From Acidobacteriota bacterium (GTDB lineage: Bacteria; Acidobacteriota; Thermoanaerobaculia; Gp7-AA8), in the NCBI GenBank assembly GCA_003223695.1, contig QHVY01000083.1:4524-15554 (forward strand): DNA of 11,031 bases, given 5' to 3'. Below the pieces are notes generated by a model. That model made no database searches and was not told the DNA's origin. It saw only the letters and a program-made list of their open reading frames with translations. Below, in pieces: positions 1 through 6,081 of the stretch; the first letter of the stretch is position 1; every line of letters starts with the position of its first letter. Both the position numbers and the translations under genes were made by a program.

Positions 1-1
1 G

Positions 2-712
2 CTGCTGCAGCCGCTGGTCGACAATTTCGCAGCCGATCCGTTCGTGAATGCGCGCTATGTTGAGATGCTTCTCCGCGCCGGTGCGGTCGATCGGGCGAAG
101 CTCGCCGCAGCAACGCAATCGAAGTTCGGCGCGAAGAACACGATCGCCACCGCTGAGGCCTACATCCAAACCGAACAGTATCCGCTGGCCATGGCGATGC
201 TGCAGGATGCGATCAAGAAATCACCTGACGAACTCGATCTGCAATTCGAGCTCGGGTCGGCGTTCGAGCGATCGGGCGACACGAAAGCCGCCGAGCGCGT
301 TTTCCTTGGCATCCTGGAAAAACATCCTGAACACGCTGCGACGCTCAACTACCTCGGATACATGTGGGCGGAGAAAGGCGTCAATCTCGAACGCGCTGCA
401 GACATGCTCGGCCGCGCGGTCAAGCAGGAGCCGCGGAATGGTGCCTATATCGACTCGCTCGGTTGGGTCTATTTCCGCCAGGGCAAACTCGAACTGGCCG
501 AGAAGTATCTGACGGATGCGGCGCATCTTCTCCCGCGCGATGCGACTGTCCACGAGCATCTCGGCGACGTCCTCGCGAAACGCGGCGAAGTTCACCGCGC
601 ACTCGATCTCTATCGCGAGGCGCTCACGTTCGAGCCTGAGCCGAAGGACGAAGCAAAGCTGCGATTGAAAATCGCGGAGCTCGAGAGACTGCAGGCCGCA
701 GCGCAGCGTTGA
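2..712 (+). CDS. TPR-repeat protein, 5' end outside the window
   Basis: The frame is open from the first bases of the window, so the GTG at 44 is probably internal and the true start lies upstream. The visible part, about 236 residues, is a run of tetratricopeptide repeats. Recognisable units include the ones containing AYIQTEQYPLAMAMLQDAI, ELGSAFERSGDTKAAERVF, LNYLGYMWAEKGVNLERA, YIDSLGWVYFRQGKLELAEK and HEHLGDVLAKRGEVHRALD. The paired LNYLGYM and YIDSLGW blocks are typical of the large exported TPR proteins that often precede lolB-like genes. TPRs form a helical scaffold for protein-protein contacts, and no catalytic residues are expected. Its stop codon overlaps the ATG of the downstream lipoprotein by one base, which suggests translational coupling. 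The likely role is envelope or secretion-related scaffolding, inferred from context. The fold is near certain and the specific partner is unknown. Confidence 0.9.
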   Translation: MLQPLVDNFAADPFVNARYVEMLLRAGAVDRAKLAAATQSKFGAKNTIATAEAYIQTEQYPLAMAMLQDAIKKSPDELDLQFELGSAFERSGDTKAAERVFLGILEKHPEHAATLNYLGYMWAEKGVNLERAADMLGRAVKQEPRNGAYIDSLGWVYFRQGKLELAEKYLTDAAHLLPRDATVHEHLGDVLAKRGEVHRALDLYREALTFEPEPKDEAKLRLKIAELERLQAAAQR

Positions 713-1350
713 TGCGCCGCACAGCAGTCGTTGTCCTGTTCCTGCTCGCAGCCTGCCGGACAACTCGGCCTCCGAACGCCGAGCCGCTGGCGCCGCTGAC
801 TTCCACCAATCCGGCCGAGGCTGCACAGCAGCTCGCGTTGCGCCGATCGGAATTTCGCGGCGAACGAAGTCTCATTCGAGTGCGTCTGCCGCAGATCTCT
901 GGCCGCGGTCAACTGCATGTCGACTCCGCTGGACGCATGCTGATGATCGTGTACACACCGCTGGGCACCACAGGTGCGAGGCTTTACGTCGACGCTGATC
1001 AGGTGATTTTTCTGAATGACTTCCAATCGACCGCGTGGCGCGGAAAGGCTTCCGATCTCGGCGGCAGCCTCGCCGCATTCGGCAGTAGTGAGCTGCCGAT
1101 GCTGCTGATCGGATTGCCTGCCGCGGGAGTGAACGACATCACGTACGCACCCGCGGGCATTCAGAGCGTGCGTCTTTCTGATGTAACCGTAAACTACGAG
1201 CCCAGTGCGTATCCGCCGAAAATCGTGGCAATCGATCGCGAAGGTCAGCACGTCGAGATCGAGCATCTCGACAGCTACGTCGATGCCGAGGCTGTAAAGG
1301 CGCCCGACATTCCGCGCGGTTACCGCTGCTGCGTGCTGCCAGAAATGTAA
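712..1350 (+). CDS. LolB-like outer-membrane lipoprotein (212 aa)
   Basis: The protein begins with MRR, a hydrophobic segment (residues 4-12) and a lipobox L12-A-A-C15, so it is a predicted lipoprotein cleaved before Cys15. Residue +2 after cleavage is Arg, not the Asp inner-membrane retention signal of enterics, so outer-membrane sorting is plausible. The rest is beta-rich, alternating hydrophobic and polar strands (for example GRMLMIVYTPLGTTGARLYV and QVIFLNDF), as in LolB or the related DUF4292 lipoproteins that carry lipoproteins or bind lipid at the outer membrane. At 212 aa it matches the size of LolB. The start at 712 overlaps the TPR stop (TGATG) with no clear Shine-Dalgarno sequence, implying coupling. 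A TTG at 709 is a less likely start. The adjacency to ispE downstream mirrors the proteobacterial lolB-ispE order and is the main support for the LolB reading. Sequence similarity to true LolB is weak by eye. Confidence 0.7.
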   Translation: MRRTAVVVLFLLAACRTTRPPNAEPLAPLTSTNPAEAAQQLALRRSEFRGERSLIRVRLPQISGRGQLHVDSAGRMLMIVYTPLGTTGARLYVDADQVIFLNDFQSTAWRGKASDLGGSLAAFGSSELPMLLIGLPAAGVNDITYAPAGIQSVRLSDVTVNYEPSAYPPKIVAIDREGQHVEIEHLDSYVDAEAVKAPDIPRGYRCCVLPEM

Positions 1351-1367
1351 ATTGCATTCCGACGCCT

Positions 1368-1429
1368 TGTAGGGCAGGCCTGCGGCCTGCCGAACTCCAG
1401 AGTGCGGCACGGCGCAGCCGTGCCCTACA
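1368..1429. repeat. Interspersed palindromic element with two hairpins
   Basis: This 62-bp element is bounded by perfect inverted ends, TGTAGGGCA at 1368-1376 and TGCCCTACA at 1421-1429. Inside are two perfect hairpins, each with an 8-bp stem and a 3-nt loop: GGCAGGCC/GGCCTGCC at 1373-1391 (loop TGC) and GGCACGGC/GCCGTGCC at 1406-1424 (loop GCA). The layout is that of a REP/BIME-like, non-autonomous intergenic repeat. It begins 17 bp after the lipoprotein stop, so it could also act as a transcription attenuator or as 3'-end protection for the upstream mRNA. There is no U-tract typical of a rho-independent terminator. A related, shorter copy lies inside the reductase gene at 4905-4953. Confidence 0.8.
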
Positions 1430-1440
1430 GATCATTAACG

Positions 1441-1549
1441 CGGGCGAGGGATCTCGGGCGAGTTCCGTCTTCTCGATTGCGTCGATTGCGAGCTTCCTTC
1501 GGTGAGCGCGAAGTCCCTCCCCCCGCTCGCGCAGGGCTAGGAAGCTCGC
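1441..1549. repeat. Intergenic inverted-repeat region before ispE
   Basis: The remainder of the 220-bp gap between the lipoprotein gene and ispE carries an 11-bp perfect inverted repeat, GCGAGCTTCCT at 1488-1498 and AGGAAGCTCGC at 1539-1549, with a 40-nt loop. It also carries short direct repeats: CGGGCGAG at 1441 and 1455, and GATTGC at 1475 and 1484. It looks like decayed or composite repeat sequence. No open frame with plausible coding character covers it. The right arm ends only 21 bp before the ispE start, so a structured leader for ispE is possible but not demonstrated. Confidence 0.5.
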
Positions 1550-1570
1550 GAACGTGTACGATCCTGCGCG

Positions 1571-2350
1571 ATGCAGGTTGCCGCGCACGCGAAGATCAAC
1601 TGGTCGCTTCGGGTGATCGGCAAGCGCGCTGACGGCTACCACGACATTGAGACGCTCTTTCAAACGATTTCGCTGCACGACCTGCTGACGATCGAGAAAT
1701 CCGACCGGCTGACGTTGACGTGCAGTGATCCATCCATTCCGACCGACGACACGAATCTCGTGATCCGCGCGGCGCGGGCCATCGGCGCAACGGCGCGCAT
1801 TCATCTCGAAAAGCGGATTCCGGCGGGCGGGGGGTTGGGTGGGGGATCGTCGGACGCGGCGGCGATCCTGAGCGCGTTCAATCGAAAAGATCCGCAAATT
1901 GCGCTGTCGCTTGGCTCTGACGTCCCGTTTTTTCTCCATGGCGGGACCGCGTACGCCACGGGTCGCGGAGAAAAGATCGAAGCATTGCCGCGAGTGGCGC
2001 CCGTTCCGCTTCTGCTGCTGTTTCCGGAAGAGCGCGTGCTGACCGCGCAGGCGTACGCGATACTGCGCCGCTTTTCGCCGCCGCTCGGCCTGCAGCGCCT
2101 TCGCGCGATGATCGACGACAACCTGCTCGATCACGCGACAGAGCTGATCAACGATTTCGAGGAGCCGGTATTCGCAAAGTTTCCCCATCTGCACGCGCTG
2201 AAGACTCGCCTTTACGAAGAAGGGGCGGCGTGGGCGGCGATGAGCGGATCGGGTTCGACGATCGCCGGCGCATTTCGCAGTCAAGCCGATCGTGACGACG
2301 CGATCAGGCGGTTTTCCGGCGTACGTGCGGCCGCGTGCGAGACCGTTTGA
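1571..2350 (+). CDS. ispE: 4-diphosphocytidyl-2-C-methyl-D-erythritol kinase (259 aa)
   Basis: IspE phosphorylates CDP-ME at the 2-hydroxyl with ATP, the fourth step of the cytosolic MEP pathway to isopentenyl diphosphate. All three GHMP-kinase signatures are present. Motif 1 is AKINWSLRVIGKRADGYH at residues 7-24, with catalytic Lys8. The Gly-rich ATP loop is PAGGGLGGGSSDAA (84-97). Catalytic Asp117 lies in LGSDVPFF, and the C-terminal motif is AAMSGSGSTIAGAF (222-235). The ATG at 1571 places motif 1 at the expected distance from the N-terminus, although no clear Shine-Dalgarno sequence precedes it. At 259 aa it is shorter than the usual 280-290. About nine residues are missing relative to E. 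coli between the ATP loop and the Asp117 motif. The 3' end overlaps the convergent TetR gene by 47 bp. The function is secure. Confidence 0.96.
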   Translation: MQVAAHAKINWSLRVIGKRADGYHDIETLFQTISLHDLLTIEKSDRLTLTCSDPSIPTDDTNLVIRAARAIGATARIHLEKRIPAGGGLGGGSSDAAAILSAFNRKDPQIALSLGSDVPFFLHGGTAYATGRGEKIEALPRVAPVPLLLLFPEERVLTAQAYAILRRFSPPLGLQRLRAMIDDNLLDHATELINDFEEPVFAKFPHLHALKTRLYEEGAAWAAMSGSGSTIAGAFRSQADRDDAIRRFSGVRAAACETV

Positions 2351-2933
2351 CGCGCAACGACTCGAGCCGCTGCTCGATCGCTTTCTCGGCCCGGCGAATC
2401 GCGCTCGGATCGTTGCGAAGCTGACTGGCGAAGTTCGCGCCGAAAAAGAGCGCGTTGAGCTCGAAGGCAATCTGTGCCGGATCGGTGCGCGGATCGAGGT
2501 GACCCTCTTCTTTCGCGAGGCGGACCGCCTTTTCCAGAGCGATGACCCATTGATCCATTGCTGACGCGATTGCGTCGCGAACAGCGCCCGGACGTCCGTC
2601 GAACTCGAAGGATGCGGCAGCGAAGAAGCAGCCGCCGGGGAAAACGCCGCGGCCGACGTAATTCAGCCAGGCGCGGCAGATGGCCATCAGCCGCGGGTAA
2701 CCTCGCGGCGCACCAAGCGCAGGACGGAGCACCTCGTCAACGAATCGAACGCGCGCCGACTCGATCGCCGCGAGCTGCAAGTCTTCCTTCGATCCGAAGT
2801 GCGCAAACAGTCCGCTCTTCGACATCTGCAGCTCCTTGGCGAGCCGGCCGATCGTCAGACCTTCCAATCCCTCGAGCGAGGCGATGTCGACGGCGCGCTC
2901 GAGGATGCTCTGGCGTGTGCGTTCGCCTTTCAT
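2304..2933 (-). CDS. TetR/AcrR-family transcriptional regulator (209 aa)
   Basis: The N-terminus (MKGERTRQSILERAVDIAS, then GLEGLTIGRLAKELQMSKSG and LFAHFGSKEDL, residues about 1-55) is a textbook TetR helix-turn-helix with the terminal H-F-G-S-K-E-D-L motif. The remaining roughly 150 residues form the helical ligand-binding and dimerisation domain, including a GGCFFAAASFEFDGRPG block seen in one TetR subfamily. A start at 2933 is chosen over an upstream in-frame start at 2993 because the upstream 20 residues lack conservation features and the ATG overlaps the thioesterase stop as ATGA. It is the second gene of a two-gene minus-strand operon whose promoter carries a TetR-type palindrome, so autoregulation is likely. 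The effector is unknown; an acyl-CoA or fatty-acid-like ligand is a guess from the thioesterase neighbour. Its last 47 bp overlap ispE tail-to-tail. Confidence 0.93.
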   Translation of the reverse strand: MKGERTRQSILERAVDIASLEGLEGLTIGRLAKELQMSKSGLFAHFGSKEDLQLAAIESARVRFVDEVLRPALGAPRGYPRLMAICRAWLNYVGRGVFPGGCFFAAASFEFDGRPGAVRDAIASAMDQWVIALEKAVRLAKEEGHLDPRTDPAQIAFELNALFFGANFASQLRNDPSAIRRAEKAIEQRLESLRVKRSRTRPHVRRKTA

Positions 2934-3373
2934 GCGTAAGCCCGCAGGTCCTTCAACAGCTCGCTGTGGACGCTGCGGAAAGCATCGGTCCACGGCGCGG
3001 GGCGGTGCGAGGCTGGATCAATTTTCACGACTGTCCGCTCGCCGCGGGCGTATGGCACGTTGCCGTCGGCACTGGAGCACAGGAAGCCGTAGACGCAACT
3101 GGTTGTGCCGATGCGCTCGACCCAGATGTCGATGCGCATGGAGCCAGGACCGAGAACGGGGTTGAGATATTCGATGCGCAGCTCGCGAACGACGTGGAAC
3201 TGATCAGGATTCTGGTCGGCGTCGAGTTGCCACGAGCTGCCATTCGCACCGTACCAGGCGATGATGGCGCGCTCGATGTGCGCAGGAAAGCGGGAGTTGT
3301 GAAGCATCTGCATGGGATCGAGCTCGTCGAAATGGACGGGGCTGAACCAGGTGAATTTCGGGTTGATGTCCAT
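2930..3373 (-). CDS. 4HBT/YbgC-like hotdog-fold acyl-CoA thioesterase (147 aa)
   Basis: The 147-residue length and the motif FSPVHFDELDPMQMLHNSRF (residues 10-29) are those of 4-hydroxybenzoyl-CoA-type hotdog thioesterases. Asp19 aligns with the catalytic Asp of the Pseudomonas 4HBT enzyme, and H25-N26 with the usual GH..N region. Such cytosolic enzymes hydrolyse acyl-CoA or acyl-ACP thioesters, and the substrate cannot be read from sequence. The reading frame stays open upstream to 3439, but the ATG at 3373 is chosen because a strong GGAGG lies 6 nt before it and the upstream residues would cross the promoter and operator. The downstream TetR gene starts within its stop codon (ATGA). Context suggests it is regulated by that TetR protein. 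Confidence 0.88.
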   Translation of the reverse strand: MDINPKFTWFSPVHFDELDPMQMLHNSRFPAHIERAIIAWYGANGSSWQLDADQNPDQFHVVRELRIEYLNPVLGPGSMRIDIWVERIGTTSCVYGFLCSSADGNVPYARGERTVVKIDPASHRPAPWTDAFRSVHSELLKDLRAYA

Positions 3374-3379
3374 GGAGCA

Positions 3380-3384
3380 CCTCC
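3380..3384 (-). promoter_or_regulatory. Shine-Dalgarno site fixing the thioesterase start
   Basis: On the minus strand GGAGG is followed by a 6-nt spacer and the ATG at 3373. The predicted transcription start is only about 12 nt upstream of the ATG, so this site would lie at the very 5' end of a very short leader. Confidence 0.8.
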
Positions 3385-3391
3385 ATTCCAC

Positions 3392-3420
3392 AAAATAGTA
3401 CGAACGTTCGTATTTGTCAA
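3392..3420 (-). promoter_or_regulatory. Sigma70-type promoter of the thioesterase-TetR operon
   Basis: Read on the minus strand, a perfect -35 hexamer TTGACA (3420-3415) is followed by a 17-nt spacer (3414-3398) and a -10 hexamer TATTTT (3397-3392). Spacing is optimal and the -10 deviates from consensus at two positions. Transcription would begin near 3385, giving a leader of about a dozen bases. The whole spacer is occupied by the palindrome at 3399-3412, so a bound repressor would directly exclude RNA polymerase. Confidence 0.75.
3399..3412. promoter_or_regulatory. 14-bp palindromic operator, probably for the TetR regulator
   Basis: TACGAACGTTCGTA is a perfect inverted repeat placed exactly between the -35 and -10 boxes of the minus-strand promoter. 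Palindromes of the ACGAACGTTCGT type are common TetR-family operators, and the operon encodes a TetR protein, so autorepression is the simplest reading. Assignment of this site to that regulator is inference from position and type. Confidence 0.75.
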
Positions 3421-3439
3421 AGAGCTGTTCACAGATCAT

Positions 3440-3459
3440 TTACTTGACTAGTCAAGTAA
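3440..3459. promoter_or_regulatory. 20-bp palindromic operator, probably for the MarR regulator
   Basis: TTACTTGACTAGTCAAGTAA is a perfect 20-bp palindrome lying 24 bp before the marR ATG (12 bp before the alternative GTG at 3472). The TTGACTAGTCAA core fits MarR-family operators, which commonly have TTG...CAA half-sites. Its left half also contains TTGACT, usable as a -35 box, though no good -10 follows at 17 bp. Autoregulation of the marR-yceI-reductase operon is inferred. Its centre is 44 bp from the centre of the TetR-type palindrome. Confidence 0.75.
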
Positions 3460-3483
3460 TTCGCGGCTAGCGTGCCGCACGCA

Positions 3484-3969
3484 ATGGCCACGATCGTCGA
3501 GGAGCTGAAACAGCGGAAGCCGTTTCCATCCAAGGCTCAGGAAGCGGCGGTCACCCTTCTGCGCACAGCCGAGATCGTGAACCGGCACCTCGACAGCGTC
3601 ATCGCGCACTCCGGAATCACCGGCCAGCAGTACAACGTGCTGCGAATCCTGCGCGGCGCCGGTGCCGAGGGCCTGCCGACTCTGGAGATCGCCTCACGCA
3701 TGATCGAGCAAGCACCCGGAATCACCCGTCTTCTCGACCGCCTGGAAACGAAGAAGCTCGTCGAGCGGCGCCGCGAATCGGAAGATTTGCGATGCGTCTA
3801 CTGCCGGATCACTCCCACCGGACGCAACCTGCTCGCGACGCTCGACGAGCCCGTTCGCCATGCCACCGACGAAGCCTTTCAATCCGTCAACAACCTGGAG
3901 CTGGCGCGGCTGGTCCGTTCCCTGGATCACGTCCGCGAATCGCTTCAAAAAAAGGAGGAGCATCCATGA
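3484..3969 (+). CDS. MarR-family transcriptional regulator (161 aa)
   Basis: A winged helix-turn-helix regulator of typical MarR length. The DNA-binding core covers residues about 46-114: GITGQQYNVLRILRGAG, then LPTLEIASRMIEQAPGITRLLDRLETKKLVERRR, a wing ending ITPTGRNLL. N- and C-terminal helices would form the dimer interface. Two cysteines, C104 and C107, sit in the wing strand (CVYC); some MarR proteins sense oxidants through Cys, but nothing here proves it. The ATG at 3484 is preferred; the GTG at 3472 adds four residues. Neither has a Shine-Dalgarno sequence, so a near-leaderless mRNA is possible. The gene overlaps yceI by ATGA and follows a 20-bp palindrome that is its likely operator. 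Confidence 0.93.
   Translation: MATIVEELKQRKPFPSKAQEAAVTLLRTAEIVNRHLDSVIAHSGITGQQYNVLRILRGAGAEGLPTLEIASRMIEQAPGITRLLDRLETKKLVERRRESEDLRCVYCRITPTGRNLLATLDEPVRHATDEAFQSVNNLELARLVRSLDHVRESLQKKEEHP
3952..3958 (+). promoter_or_regulatory. Strong Shine-Dalgarno site of the YceI gene
   Basis: AAGGAGG lies inside the end of marR, 7 nt before the ATG at 3966. This fixes the YceI start over upstream in-frame codons beginning at 3792. Confidence 0.85.
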
Positions 3970-4589
3970 AATTCATTCTCAACACTGTCGCCGCCGTTCT
4001 GGTCGCCGCCAGCGCATTCGCTGCCGAGCCGTTCGTCGTCGACAAAAATCATTCGGAGGCCGACTTCCAGGTCCGCCATCTGGTGAGCCGCGTCAGCGGC
4101 AAATTCGACAATTTCAGCGGAACGATCAGCGTTGACCGCGCCAACCCTACCGCGTCTTCAGTCGAGTTCAACATCAAGAGCGCGTCGATCAACACCGGCG
4201 TCGAAAATCGTGACAAAGACCTTCGCGGCGCGAACTTTTTCGAAGTGGAGAAATTTCCGGAGATCACCTTCAAGAGCACGAGCATCAAAGCGTCGGGAAA
4301 GAAAGACACGTACGACGTGACCGGCACGTTCACAATGCACGGCGTGACGAAGACCATCACGCTTCCTGTCGAGTTTCTCGGATTCATCAAGGATCCCTGG
4401 GGTGGCGAGCGCGCCGGCTTTGCAGCGCGGGTCACGCTCAACCGCAAGGACTACGGCATCAACTGGAACAAGATGCTCGACAACGGAGGCACGCTGCTCA
4501 GCGATGACGTCGATATCACGGTGAACATCGAGGCTGCGAAGTCGAAGAAAGATATCCAGGGCGAGATCAAGAAGGAGAAGACGCAGTAG
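3966..4589 (+). CDS. YceI-family periplasmic lipid-binding protein (207 aa)
   Basis: A Sec signal peptide (residues 1-20, Lys2, hydrophobic NTVAAVLVAASAFA, cleavage near AFA-A-E) is followed by a complete YceI domain. Hallmarks are VDKNHSEADFQVRHLVSRVSG near the mature N-terminus, a GTISVD strand, IKSASINTGVENRDKDLRGANFF, PEITFKS, a YDVTGTFTMHGVTKTITLPVEF block and a final lipocalin-like strand region (NRKDYGINWNK, DVDITVNIE). YceI proteins are beta-barrels that bind polyisoprenoids and other amphiphiles in the periplasm, often under stress or acid control. A Lys-rich tail (KSKKDIQGEIKKEK) follows the domain. The gene starts in the marR stop codon and ends one base before the reductase GTG, so it is the middle gene of a tight operon. 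A link to isoprenoid quinones is speculative. Confidence 0.95.
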   Translation: MKFILNTVAAVLVAASAFAAEPFVVDKNHSEADFQVRHLVSRVSGKFDNFSGTISVDRANPTASSVEFNIKSASINTGVENRDKDLRGANFFEVEKFPEITFKSTSIKASGKKDTYDVTGTFTMHGVTKTITLPVEFLGFIKDPWGGERAGFAARVTLNRKDYGINWNKMLDNGGTLLSDDVDITVNIEAAKSKKDIQGEIKKEKTQ

Positions 4590-4590
4590 T

Positions 4591-6056
4591 GTGACGGGCC
4601 CGGATCTCAAAGCTGGAATTGCCAGCAAAGATTTGCCGGATGGCGGCACGCTCGTTGGTCATGTCGATGGCGAGGCCGTGCTACTGGTGCGTCGAGGGAG
4701 AGATGTTTTCGCCATCGGCGCAGCGTGCACGCACTATGGCGGTCCGCTCGGCGAGGGGCTCGTCGTCGGCGACACGATTCACTGCCCGTGGCATCACGCC
4801 TGTTTCGATTTGCGCACGGGCGAGCCGATTCGCGCGCCGGCGCTGCTTCCGGAGCCGGTCTACGACGTCGAGGTCGGCGATCGCATTCGGGTGAAAGGTA
4901 AAGGTGTAGCGGCGGGCTTCAGCCCGCCGGGCGGCCTGAAAGCAGTCCCTACACGCATCGCCATCGTCGGCGCTGGCGCGGCAGGAAATGCCGCCGCCGA
5001 CATGCTGCGGCGGCGAGGCTTCACGGGATCGATCGCGATGTTCGGGCCCGAAGATCCCGTCGATCGCCCCAACCTTTCGAAAGAATATCTCGCCGGCAGC
5101 GCGCCCGAAGAATGGCTGCCGCTGCCCATCGCCGACGGTATTGATTTCGTACATCGCCGGGTCACGAAACTCGATGCGCCGACGAAGACGCTCACCCTCG
5201 ACGACGGCTCGACGCGATCGTTCGATGCGATTCTCATCGCCACCGGCGCCGATCCTATTCGTCTGCCGATCCCCGGCAGCGATCAGCCGCACGTGCATTA
5301 TCTGCGGACATCGGCGAACAGCCGTTCGATCATCGCCGCCGCTCAGGCGGGAAAGAGCGCGGTCATCGTCGGCGCCGGCTTCATCGGACTGGAAGTCGCT
5401 GCGTCGCTTCGCGCCCGAAATGTCGACGTGTCGGTCGTCGCGCCCGAGGACATCCCGCTCGCGCGCATCATGGGCGACGATGTCGGCCGTTTCGTGCAGC
5501 GCCTCCACGAATCTCATGGCGTCCGCTTTTTCCTCGGCACTGGAGTCAAGTCCATTGATCGCGATGCCGTGGTTACGGCCAACGGCGACCGCCTAACATC
5601 CAACTTCGTCGTGATCGGCGCCGGCGTGCGGCCGAACACGCAGCTCGCCTCGAAACGAGCGCGCCAGGCATCTACGCTGCCGGGGATGTCGCGCGATTTC
5701 CCGATCGCTTTACCGGTAACACGATTCGCGTCGAGCATTGGGTCGTCGCCGAGCAGCAGGGGCAAGCAGCGGCCCGAAACATGATCGGGCAGCGGCAGCC
5801 GTATACGAATCCGCCATTCTTCTGGAGCGCTCATTACGACGTGACCATCAATTACGTCGGCAACGCCTTCGGATGGGATCAGTACGAAGTGCGCGGCTCG
5901 CTCGACGATCACAGCGCCCTGATCGCTTATCGTCGCGGCGGACGCATCGCCGCCGTGGCCACGATTTTCAAGGACATCGAGTCGTTAGAAATCGAAGCGG
6001 CGATGGAAACCGGCGACGCCGACCTGATTGAGCAGGTCATTGCGCGGGTGCGGTAA
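4591..6056 (+). pseudogene. Rieske [2Fe-2S]/FAD-dependent pyridine nucleotide-disulfide reductase, frameshifted
   Basis: The start is a GTG one base after the yceI stop. Residues 1-103 are a Rieske domain with C46-T-H48 and C65-P-W-H68, the correct C-x-H-x16-C-x2-H pattern. An FAD motif follows (IAIVGAGAAG, 123-132), then an NAD(P)H motif (VGAGFIGLEVAASL, about 260-273) and the GAGVRPNT block. This order is that of AIFM3-like reductases and ferredoxin/rubredoxin reductases, which pass electrons from NAD(P)H through FAD. At about 5650 the frame breaks. The first frame runs on to a stop at 5782-5784 with meaningless residues. The conserved remainder (LETSAPGIYAAGDVARFPD, then the C-terminal domain) is in another frame, ending at 6056. 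About 16-17 conserved residues are also missing at the junction, implying a net 3n+1-base deletion. It is either a real pseudogene or an assembly error. A palindromic repeat encodes residues 105-121. Confidence 0.85.
4905..4953. repeat. Palindromic repeat inside the reductase gene (interdomain linker)
   Basis: This 49-bp element has TGTAG/CTACA inverted ends and an internal hairpin with GGCGGGC/GCCCGCC arms (4911-4928, 4-nt loop TTCA). A degenerate second arm follows. The ends and the double-hairpin plan match the intergenic element at 1368-1429. It sits exactly between the Rieske and FAD domains and is read in frame as GVAAGFSPPGGLKAVPT (residues 105-121). Confidence 0.75.
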
Positions 6057-6081
6057 ACGATCGTCTTCAGGTTGTGGGCCC

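Noticed and set aside
1139..2470. Long minus-strand open frame (443 codons) opposite ispE
   Set aside because: It is a GC-rich shadow frame: Arg-rich composition, no recognisable domain, and it crosses ispE, which has all catalytic motifs on the plus strand.
3372..3439. N-terminal extension of the thioesterase to 3439
   Set aside because: The 22 extra residues would be encoded by the promoter and operator sequence, and a strong GGAGG marks the start at 3373.
4681..5517. Minus-strand open frame opposite the reductase
   Set aside because: Arg/Asp-rich antisense frame without motifs, explained by codon bias of the Rieske/FAD gene on the plus strand.
5640..5660. Programmed ribosomal frameshift as the explanation for the split reductase
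   Set aside because: There is no slippery heptamer at the junction, and conserved residues are missing as well as the frame being shifted, which recoding would not explain.
5781..6056. Independent small gene starting at the ATG at 5781
   Set aside because: The frame continues upstream to about 5649 with conserved reductase sequence (GIYAAGDVARFPD), so this is the displaced C-terminal part of the reductase.
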